Positions 55,711 through 64,000 of a DNA stretch of 64,000 nucleotides are shown one piece after another (the first letter of the stretch is position 1; each line of letters begins with the position of its first letter). The translations under genes and the position numbers were made by a program. This DNA comes from Ixodes scapularis (lineage: Eukaryota > Arthropoda > Arachnida > Ixodida > Ixodidae). The notes beneath the pieces were generated by a model. The model did not search any database, was not told where the DNA came from, and was given only the letters and a program-made list of their open reading frames with translations. Location: the NCBI RefSeq assembly GCF_016920785.2, contig NW_024609857.1, positions 77,063,570-77,127,569 of the forward strand. Direction: 5' to 3'.

Positions 55711-55990
55711 GAACTAGAGTGGAAGATGTCAAAGTCATAAACGAAAACTTAACCACGGTGAAATTAACTCTGGGCGAGCTTCAACAAAACATTGCTGCTC
55801 TGCAAATTCAGTCAAAATCTCTCGAAAATGTTGTGGATGACCTAAATAATCGCTTAAGAAAAAGTAAACTTGTTTTCAAGGGATTTCTAGAGAGCGATAT
55901 TGAAACTTAGAGCAAAGCTGAGGCAATCATCTGTACTTTCGTAGCAAGAAATTTGAATGTTAACTTGGGTGAAGTGGAATCAAATTGTCT
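55560..55990 (+). pseudogene. LINE B ORF1 coiled-coil and RRM start (relic)
   Basis: The frame reads VEDVKVINENLTTVKLTLGE with heptad-like spacing, then LENVVDDLNNRLRKSKLVFK and GFLESDIET, after which TAG interrupts and the frame resumes with SKAEAIICTFVARNLNVNLG. This is the usual coiled coil followed by RRM-like start of LINE ORF1 (L-E-N-x-x-R-x-x-N-L-V/I-F-x-G). Confidence 0.7.
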
Positions 55991-56654
55991 TTGAGCTCGG
56001 AAAGAATTCCCAAGTTAATGGGTGCGTTCGATCCGCGCTCTTTTAGTCTTAGTCTGACGCTCCGAGTTCTGTATACCGAGCACAGCAACTAAACGGAGCA
56101 TAGAGTACAGGAGAGCGAAACACCGAAACTATCGACGAGCCGCCTGAGTCATTTCCTGCCGCGCGGTTATGACAAGCCCGGCATTTCGTGAATATGGGTG
56201 GCAGAAGCCGAAATTATTTCCACGATAAATTAATCAAGGCCTCTGCAAAGTGACAGATTGTAAATACAAATAATAAAAGAAAAATACGGTGGCGTAGTGT
56301 ATACGAATGGTTTAATATTCGTAAAAGGTTTGACGACTCGTTTTTAGCACATATGAGGTAAGTTACCTTGACGATCTATTTATTGACCATGCATGCTGTT
56401 TAAAATTTAAATGAAAGACAACATTTTTTAACTCGCTTGTCGACGAGGGAAACTGTCAAAATGTTCAGATGTTCCGTGGTTTCGACTTTCTGCACGAGAC
56501 AGAACCCGTCGATGAGCCACGTCGATACCGGCACACGACCGTTCAATCGATAGCACGTCAATTCGTTATCAGGCAAGATGCATCAAGTCACCTTATCCGC
56601 AACGCTTATTTCGGCTTTCCTAATGAAGTATCTTTAGTCGCTGGGCTAAGCATT

Positions 56655-57806
56655 CTAAAAAGCAGTCTTGGGTAGTAACGCGTTACTAGGGACGCGTTAC
56701 TGTAGCTTCGTAAGGTTTCGGTAACTTGTAACTCTAACGAGTTACTTTTTTAAAAATGTAACTTGTGACTGTACTTCTATTACTTTTTCTGAAGTAACGA
56801 TGAAAGTAACGACGTTACTTTTGTCGTTATTTTCCAGTTGTTTTATGAATAATATATCATTGAACGAGTACAATCTAGATATTCCTTGCACTTTCAAAAT
56901 TGTATTTTCCGACATTTCGAGTGTCAGGTTGGCCTTGCAGAAACTTGTAAATACGTTCTTTCTCGCTAGTCACGAGCCGAATATAGCCACGTGTAGATTT
57001 TATGCAAATAAAATCTAGTTATCTTCACGCACGCGCTTGTACTTTGTGACTGAACACTTACATCTTAGTATCTTCAAGCGCTACCTATGTTGCGGCTTTT
57101 TTTTTTCGCAAACGCTTTTTAATTGGATGAATCAACCGTGAATAATCAATACACGCGGCGGGTACTGCACATGTTTCATATTTTTATTAACGCCACTACT
57201 GCTTTATGCGCATAGATCGTATATTAATGTCCGCTACTACTCCAGCGTGGTGTCAACAGTCGAGGCAAATTTTACTGCTGTTTGCGCGAGTTTGTTTCTG
57301 GCTTGCCGGGCACAAACTGAATTATGTCCAGCGACTCTATGAATCCAGCGGAACCGTCAACGAGCCAGCAATGTGCTAGTGCTACCAACGATATAGGGAT
57401 TTTGTATTGGTTCCGCGTTTGCCCCCGTGCAATTCCTTCCAGCGCGCCAGTTGAGCGCCTGTTCCGCAGGGCAAGTTCGTGTTCGCCATCAAACAATGGA
57501 AACTTCCAGATAAAAATTTTTAAAAGCCACTGCTGCTAAATTACAATATAAACTAAAAAGCGCCCATTTTTTAATTTTATGCAATAAAACTTGGTGAGGG
57601 GCGTTTTCTAGCCTTTCCTAATTTTATTTGTGTTATAGAAAAGTAACTGACAAGTAACGTCGTTACTTTTTAAAAGTAACTGTAACTGTAAGGAGTTACT
57701 AGTTATTGCGGTAACTGTAACAGTAACTTCGCTACTCTTTTCTGAGAGTAGCTGTAAGTGTAACGAATTACTTTTTAAAAGTAAATTACCCAAGACTGCT
57801 AAAAAG
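56655..57806 (+). mobile_element. hAT transposon with 8-bp target duplication
   Basis: CTAAAAAG at 56655-56662 and 57799-57806 flank a 1136-bp element starting CAGTCTTGGGTAGTAACG and ending TTACCCAAGACTG. Subterminal AAAGTAAC/GTAACTG repeats fill both ends. A hAT transposase tail is present at 57324-57539. Same family as 30329-31250. Confidence 0.9.
57324..57539 (+). pseudogene. hAT transposase C-terminal dimerisation fragment
   Basis: The plus frame contains AIPSSAPVERLFRRASS then NNGNFQIKIFKS, matching the hAT C-terminal dimerisation block (P-x-S-S-A-P-V/S-E-R-x-F-S-x-A ... N-F-x-x-x-L). No upstream DDE or BED domain is present, so only the last ~60 residues survive. Confidence 0.7.
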
Positions 57807-58222
57807 TGCAGCGGTCCGTCTGTCTTCTCATCTTGACAACTTTTCTGTCGCTGTGATATCGGCACGCTACCGTTTGATCGATGAATTCATTTTCAGGCAA
57901 GGTGCACGAACAAACGTTTTCCGGAACGGTAATTTCTGTCTTGGCTTTCAAATCCAATCGCTTTTACCTGCTGGATTAAGCACTATTCAACAGAAAAAGA
58001 ACAGCGGTCCGGGAGCGCCCTTCGTGTCGACAACGTTTCGGTCAGCGCAGCCATCTTGAGTGTGGGCTTGACTTCACGGAGCGCGAAGAAGTCACTCGCG
58101 CTCCGAGATATACTAGGTGCACGAAGAGAGCGCTGAAGTGTCAGTATCCGGGGGCGCTCCTGTCCGTTTAATGAACGGAGCGCCAAACTCTCGGGCTCTG
58201 GGCCACGGACTTAACGCGCCCC

Positions 58223-58740
58223 ATGCTTGGCACGAATCACTTGCCCAAAACTCATAGTACTCACAACGCACATTCACCCCGTTTATCATTTTTAGTAGCT
58301 AACTTTCGAAGCACCCTTTTAAAGAAAGTAGAAGTTGTAAATCTCAAAGTCCGGACATCCTATTTGGAACGGAGTCCTGGTTATGCTTTGATATCAACAG
58401 TGCCAAACTTATTTTATCTAATACTTACAATATGTATAGAAAATACTGAACTACACAACGAGGAGGTGGCGATCTTATCGCGGTTAGAAAGGGTGTCACC
58501 TGTTCAGTCGTCGAAAACATTTCGGCCTTCGAAATTTCTTGGTACGCCTACAACTTGATTCCCGAATCCTACTCCTTGCTGTTTGTTGTCGCGCTCCTAG
58601 CTCACAGACAAGTGAATTTAGTTAAAGCTCTTTGTAATTTGGCAGGCACCATAACTAGAAATTCCTGAATCACTCACTTGTTCTCGCTGGGGTTTTTAAT
58701 TTTCCTGGTATTAATTGGTCGAGTCTACAACTCCACTACT
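58223..58740 (+). pseudogene. LINE B endonuclease (relic)
   Basis: Frames give LSFLVANFRSTLLKKVEVVN (endonuclease start, N-x-R-S), then LAGVFNFPGINWSS, in which the G-D-F-N motif has Val for Asp. This is the AP-endonuclease-type nicking domain of CR1/Jockey LINEs. Confidence 0.7.
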
Positions 58741-58859
58741 ACACTGTAAACCCTGTTAAATGCAATGTCTTTTTTTAAACTTTGCGTGCCAAGGATGTTT
58801 ACCAGATGGTAACTGAACCCACAAGAAAACATTCCACCTAAGGCCTGTTTCTAACTACC

Positions 58860-61040
58860 CATCCTCAGTATGTGCTGGGTGTTAATATTATTGAAAAGGT
58901 TAGTGACCATAGGATTATTTTTTTAATGCAGCCTTTGTCATTCAACATTCCGCAAAGACCCAATAAAAACTCGATGACGATCTTCGTGCAAAAACTGAAG
59001 TCATAAAAAGGACTGTGGCTCAATTTCTTGCAGAATACACGTGTAACCAACCACGTATCACGATCTGTTGATGAAAATTGGACCTTCATTAGAAGAAAAC
59101 TTCATTAGGTGCTGTCCCGTAACATTCCCACTTTTTCAATAGCATATAATCCGGTCTCCATATGGTTCACTAGATCTATAAATACACGGCTCTATAAAAA
59201 GTGACGGCTTTTCCAGAATGACGTGAGGTTCAATACATCTCTGCATTCGACAAATTACCACACTTTCAAACGCCTGTAAGAATGAAGTAAAAAACAAGTG
59301 GAAATTCTATGGTCAGGCACTACCATATACTTTGCGATTCTACCAAAAAATGTTTTTGGCGTTTCATTAATCCGAAAGAAAAATATATCCATCTAGACCT
59401 AACAAATGCGCATGGTGTGCGACTGTCGGACGGCGATGCAGCCAATGCGTTCAATAACTTTTTTTTCCAGTGCTTTCACAAATGAATGCATTCTGCTGCC
59501 TGTTTTTGATTTACATTTAAACATCGTTCAACGTGTAAATCATTTAACATTTACACCTCAAGGTTGTTCCGAACTAAATGAACATCTTCGTGTCAGTTGC
59601 TCTCCAGGAGTAGGCCAGATTTTTTCAGGACTAATAAATGTAACAAGGGACTTGATTTGATATCTACCGTTTTTTTTTTTTGCTATTCCTTCAACAAAGC
59701 CTCTACTTTATCATTTTCCCAAGCAATAGGGGCCATTCTCAAATAATACTTTTCCTAAAAACCGGTCCATCATCATACTCCTCAACTATAAACAGATATC
59801 CTTCACCAGTGTGCCCTATAAAGCTATAGAGCACGTCATATATACATACCAACTCGCTCGCCTGGATCAATTGAACATTCTGTTTCCAAACCCGCATTAC
59901 TTTAGAAAACCTCACTCATGTTTCACCCAGCTATTCAAGTTCATTACTGACCTTCATGCCAATACTCATGACAACCACCAAACCGATATCACCTTCGTCG
60001 ATTTCGCCAAAGCATTTGATTATGTCCCTCATAGTCGCCTCCTGCTAAAGCTATCACGTCTCTGTATCGAACCGTGTAATCTTGACTGTATTACTTCATT
60101 CTTTTCCAATGGAACTCAGTAGGTAAAATAAACACTTCAATTTCCTTCCAATGTTCAACGTCGTCTGCTGTAGTGCAATGGAGCGTTCCAGGCCTTTTTT
60201 GTTTCAAATATATGTTAATGACCTACCTTCTTCATTAACGTCCACAATTAGGCTTTTTGCCGAGATTGTGTCATATATAAAATTTTTTATAATACATCCG
60301 ACCATTTAATTTTGCAAGATGACTTTGATAGAATTGGAAGTTGGCGTACTTATTGGCCCATGAATATTAATGCCGGAAAAGTAAACACCTAAACATTCCC
60401 ACATGACCGAGGAGATCGTCTACCAAATATTCCCTTTTAGCAGGCAATAATGACAGGGCGTCTGTCTACAAGAACCTAGGTGTCCACTTTTCAGAAACGT
60501 TAAACTGGTCTCATCAAATATATGGTATAGCAACGGGTGCTCACAAAACCCTCGGCTTCTTGCAAAGAAGGGTATCTCTAACGCCTCCGTCCGCTAAATT
60601 GCTTGCTTAGAGATCGCTGATACTTCCAAGAGTGGAACACGCTAGCGCTATCTGGAACCCACATCAGGAACACCTTGTTGATAAACTGGAATTCATCCTC
60701 TGTCTACTCACCATTCACTAGTGTCTCGTCGCTAAAAAACAAACTCGGTCTACATTCTCTTGAAGAAAGTCCACAGCTTTCACGACTATGTCTGTTTCAT
60801 ACAATTTTCAATAGACGATCGACCGTTAGGCAGATGTACTGCAAAACTACCGTTTATATATCATCAAGAACTGATCACCAGCTCGAGACCCAACTGTCAA
60901 ATCGCAGGCACTATCACTCTCCTCATCACCAGTCGTCACGTGCATTAGTAATAGAAACGGCTTTGCTTTTCGAGGTAGTATCTGAAACAAACCAAACAGC
61001 ATATAAACTAAAGTTCGAACAATATCCTGGAATATGCAAT
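58860..61040 (+). pseudogene. LINE B reverse transcriptase and C-terminus (relic)
   Basis: Linker frames include VDENWTFIRRKLH-type text and ANAFNNFFFQ-like text (59400-59480). The RT is clear at 59811-60122: KAIEHVIYTYQLARLDQLN, NPHYFRKPHSCFTQLFKFIT, DITFVDFAKAFDYVPHSRLL. Motif C is degraded (RLFADIVSYI for F-A-D-D-x-x). The end has LGVHFSETLNWSHQI and LILPRVEHASAIWNPHQ, typical of the CR1/Jockey C-terminus. Many frame changes. Confidence 0.8.
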
Positions 61041-61134
61041 TAGTAACCAGTCACTACTTCGACGTTCAATTACCTTGCATAAAGGTTATATTTTTGCATT
61101 TTCGTCTATGGATATATTTTGAATGTTCTTTTTT

Positions 61135-61189
61135 AGAGCGCAGCTCTTAGGGGCCCGTTTCCGGCTTGAGCGGCGTCGCCGTCGGCGTC

Positions 61190-61221
<32 letters not shown>

Positions 61222-62386
61222 CGTCGGCGTAACCGCGCGGTGCATCATGGGAAATGTCCCATAATGCACCGCGCGAGCCCCCCACCGGGGTCACGTGACC
61301 TCGTGGGGGGCACGTGACCCCCCGAGGTCACGTGACACCCCGAAGTCACGTGACTCCCCTGAGGTCACGTGACCCCCTCCTCGAGGTCACGTGACCCCCC
61401 GAGGTCACGTGACCCCCGCCGATGTCGCGTGACCCCCCGATGACATCATCCTCACTGATGACGTCACCGGCATCCACATCGTCATCGTCATCATCACTGA
61501 TGACGTCACCGGCATCCACATCGTCATCGTCATCATCACTGATGACGTCACCGGCATCCACATCGTCATCGTCATCATCACTGATGACGTCACCGGCATC
61601 CACATCGTCATCGTCATCATCACTGATGACGTCACCGGTATCCGCATCGTCATCGTCATCATCACTGATGACGTCACCGGAATCCACATCGTCATCGTCA
61701 TCATCACTGATGACGTCACCGGCATCCACATCATCATCGTCATCATCACTGATGACGTCACCGGCATCCACATCGTCATCGTCATCATAACTGATGACGT
61801 CACCGGCATCCACATCGTCATCATCACTGATGACGTCACCGGCATCCGCATCGTCATCGTCATCATCACTGATGACGTCACCGGCATCCACATCGTCATC
61901 GTCATCATCACTGATGACGTCACCGGCATCCACATCGTCATCATCATTGATGACGTCACCGGCATCCACATCGTCATCGTCATCATCACTGATGACGTTA
62001 CCGACATCCGCATCGTCATCGTCATCATCACTGATGACATCATCAGTGACGTCACTGATGTCGTCACCGGCATCCGCATCGTCATCATCACTCATCACTC
62101 GCTGATGACGTCATCATCACTGATGACGTCATCAGCGACGTCACTTATGACGTCACCGACATTCGCATCGTCATCGTCATCATCACTGGTGAAGTTATCA
62201 GTGACGTCACTAATGACGTCATCGGTACCCGCATCGTCATCGTCAGTGATGACGTCATCAGTGACGTCAGTGATGACATCATCGGCACTGGGGGTCACGT
62301 GACCCCCAAGGTCACGTGACCCCCCACTGGTTAGTTTAACCCCCCCCCCAGTGCCCTTCCCTCCTCCTCCTCAAGAGCTGCGCTCT
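61135..62386. repeat. Composite foldback repeat, copy C (TGACGTCA minisatellite)
   Basis: Ends AGAGCGCAGCTCTTAGG and AAGAGCTGCGCTCT. Next to the left end is a GCGTCGCCGTCGGC run, then a hairpin (GCGCGGTGCATCATGGG, loop, complement, 61235-61274), then a series of GGTCACGTGACC blocks, then the 42-bp minisatellite, a diverged TGACGTCAT array, and two more GTCACGTGAC blocks. A (CTC)n tract precedes the right end. Long Asp-rich, Ser-rich and Met-Thr-rich ORFs are minisatellite readings. Confidence 0.85.
61436..62100. repeat. 42-bp minisatellite, ~16 units
   Basis: Unit GATGACGTCACCGGCATCCA plus CATCGTCATCGTCATCATCACT, with some shortened copies. Every unit holds the palindrome TGACGTCA. Read on the minus strand it gives SDDDDDDVDAGDVI repeats in a stop-free 250-codon frame, which is likely fortuitous because all three frames stay open for long distances. 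Confidence 0.9.
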
Positions 62387-63446
62387 AATTCGGTGTTACA
62401 GGGAGTTGTAAGCGCCTTTCATTTTTATTGGGTGAATATTTGCTTACACCCGATTCAAATATGTTGTAATATCAATACTATAATATTATATTTTGTATTG
62501 TGCTCTGTTCCCAGCTCTTCTTTTTTTGTGCACGCTTTCCTCAGCACTTTTGTATGATGTAAGTTGTATATACTCGAAAACATTGTTTTGAAGGTTACCA
62601 ATATCTATGTTTTGAATTTCTTCTTCATGCAACGCGCTCGCGATTCGAGTGCCTTTGGGGTAATGAAATAAAATGGAATAAAATGAAACTTCAGGAGATT
62701 ATTGAAAACTAAGTGGCATGTTTGCTAAACCTAGGCGGACGTCCAATATTTATCAGAAATCCTACTTTTGGTGGAAACGTATTCGCTTTTACTGAAATTT
62801 CAGTGTAGGAGGTGTAGTAATAAAGTAGAAAGTTGGGCTAGTTGTTATTCCGGTGTGTCTCTTCCCTTTTTGTCCTTTTGCGCTGTGTATTTGTCAATAT
62901 GTATAGGAGGTGTAGATATCGTAAAATAAATATTGGAGTGATTATATTTACAGGCAGAATCGAGCTGCTGATATCCTCTCGCCTGCCACACAAGCATAGC
63001 GGTCGTTTACTTGCAGATTCCGAGATTTGTATTCGGAGCCTCTGAATTATCCTCCTAAACCAATTACCTCAAGTGCTACTTCTGCTGTGGCAGATTACCT
63101 GAGAAACTGGGATTATGTTCTTTGTCTAATGGACGTCGCTTATATGATATATTGTTTTACTTAGCGCTGTCAACTCAGTCCATTCGCTCTCAATGCTTTG
63201 TTTGTCCCCAACGTTTGTACCATATGTCGCAGATTGCAAGAATTCAACTCAAATATAACAGGCTAGACTAATTTTGCAGTGTATATTATTTGTGACGTGA
63301 ACAATATATGACGAGCAATCCAGTTCGTAGTGCATTCATGGTCGTGACTTTGCTCATCTCAGTTTTTGTTTTGTACTCGTATATATTTTAATTCATATAA
63401 CAGTGTAACACTTTTGAGGTTTATTGCTGTTTGTGGATACATCAAT
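62387..63446. other. Unassigned, no gene recognised
   Basis: The first ~60 bp is the conserved tail of the composite repeat. Around 62825 is GTTGGGCTAGTTGTTATTCC, a Penelope-terminus-like string. No domain seen. Confidence 0.4.
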
Positions 63447-63635
63447 ATGACAATTATTCTTACTAATTACTTCTCTATACTATTACAATTGATGCCCTTA
63501 ATTGCTCAGGGACCATATCATTGTTCTGAATGGCCCTTAAAGCCGTACAGCTGTACGGACATTTCGTTTAAAACTTTGACGTCATCTCAAGAATGTTGTA
63601 ATCATTGCTTTAAAAGTTGGGGAGAATATTGCTAA
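63447..63635 (+). CDS. Putative small secreted cysteine-rich peptide
   Basis: A 62-codon ORF from ATG at 63447 to TAA. Residues 1-22 (MTIILTNYFSILLQLMPLIA) are hydrophobic, signal-peptide-like, with a plausible cleavage after AQG. The remainder has six Cys in the order C-x9-C-x13-C-C-x2-C-x7-C, ending GEYC. I do not recognise the family. The DNA before GGACCATAT (63450-63509) also looks like a splice acceptor (pyrimidine-rich, ends TTAATTGCTCAG), so the peptide may instead be one exon of a larger gene or chance. Confidence 0.3.
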   Translation: MTIILTNYFSILLQLMPLIAQGPYHCSEWPLKPYSCTDISFKTLTSSQECCNHCFKSWGEYC

Positions 63636-64000
63636 TTAGGACCTGGTGTCAGCTTTCAGACAATAAGGTGCGCTAAATCAATCCCCCTTACGACCCCTCG
63701 ATACTCGACTAATTATATAATAGAATTGTTTGGCGCTTTTGTTTGTTGCGTTTTCAACTAAAAAATGTGATAGGCTTGCACAGCGCTAGGATAATGACAC
63801 GTTAAAAAATACCTATCTCAGAAATAAGAAGTTGCTATGTGCATGATATTTTCACATGCGGAGGGGGTTTGAATGCACATGCTAGATTTTTTTTAAATTT
63901 TTATTATTAAGTACGAACGCAACCAACTTTATGATCCTACGGCGTCAATCAAGCCGCTCTGAAGTCATGGGCTTGGCGATCGTCCTCTTTGGGCGTTCAC
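63636..64000. other. Unassigned, no gene recognised
   Basis: No feature seen. Confidence 0.4.

Larger units (their letters stand above)
56018..58208. other. Insertion between ORF1 and ORF2 of LINE B, possibly a DNA transposon
   Basis: The left end GGGTGCGTTCGATCCGCGCTC and the inverted right end (GGGGCGCGTTAAGTCCGT read backwards from 58208) are partly alike. Inside are a direct repeat (56520-56660 and 57860-57990), the hAT, and hairpins such as GGCGCTCCTGTCCGTT, loop, AACGGAGCGCC at 58155-58190. No transposase found outside the hAT. Confidence 0.4.
55140..61120 (+). mobile_element. Decayed CR1/Jockey-like LINE (B), nested
   Basis: Plus strand: ORF1 start with 2A-like peptide (55140-55364), ORF1 coiled coil (55560-55990), a ~2.2-kb insertion (56018-58208, containing a hAT), endonuclease (58240-58740), RT (59280-60300) and C-terminal part (60470-61030). 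It abuts composite repeat C. Many stops; inactive. Confidence 0.8.

Noticed and set aside
61123..61317. Arg-rich frame (R-R-R run)
   Set aside because: Translation of the GCGTCGCCGTC repeat at the composite element's left end.
61346..62298. Long open frames of Asp/Val, Met/Thr or Ser/Ala repeats
   Set aside because: All frames of the 42-bp minisatellite stay open because the unit lacks stops; no start context or conservation supports a protein.
1..64000. Bacterial contig or prophage interpretation
   Set aside because: No operons, ribosome-binding sites or packed genes; SINE, LINE, LTR and Penelope content is eukaryotic.

Overview
The window looks like repeat-rich, non-coding nuclear DNA of an arthropod, most likely an ixodid tick (inference). 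The reasons are a tRNA-derived SINE of the tick Ruka-like layout, GIY-YIG Penelope-like elements, Ty3/gypsy and CR1/Jockey-like retroelements, many short terminal-inverted-repeat (TIR) elements, microsatellites, and no bacterial-style gene packing. No intact multi-exon host gene is recognisable. Almost every interpretable stretch is a transposable element or a relic of one, often nested in another.

Layout. 1-1646 unassigned. 1647-7206 is a decayed minus-strand Ty3/gypsy element with gag, protease, RT, RNase H and integrase pieces between two LTR-like direct repeats. It is interrupted by an array of TATCGATA palindromes inside RT and by a long-TIR MITE near its 5' end. 8113-8493, 21883-22435 and 61135-62386 are three members of one composite repeat family: the same inverted ends, but a different internal satellite in each. 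9300-10830 holds a hAT-like element and hammerhead-ribozyme-like motifs typical of Penelope-like elements. 14354-14554 is a near-perfect palindrome. 15604-16678 is a satellite whose ~176-bp monomer is itself an inverted repeat. 17030-17716 is a short Penelope-like insertion with a 32-bp target-site duplication. 22896-23459 (TTAA target) and 24782-24946 (TA target) are MITEs. 27924-28351 is an LTR related to the one at 34939-35356, and both carry a tRNA-like block with A and B boxes. 29120-29715 is a decayed Penelope C-terminus. 30337-31242 and 56663-57798 are two copies of one hAT family with clean 8-bp target duplications.

34939-38740 is a second, 5'-truncated gypsy element (RNase H to LTR) split by about 1.5 kb of DNA that carries a THAP-type zinc-finger first exon. 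40702-44341 is a 3.6-kb head-to-head inverted pair of Penelope-like elements. 45882-46157 is the SINE. 46900-49835 and 55140-61120 are two decayed CR1/Jockey-like LINEs, the second with a relic 2A-like peptide at the start of ORF1. At 63447-63635 a short ORF could encode a secreted peptide with six cysteines, the only plausible non-transposon coding candidate besides the THAP exon.

The main themes worth checking are self-complementary structure at many scales, transposons loaded with palindromic transcription-factor-type motifs (TATCGATA, TGACGTCA, GTCACGTGAC), hammerhead-like RNA motifs, and tRNA-like blocks inside LTRs. All assignments come from reading the sequence; no database or folding program was run.
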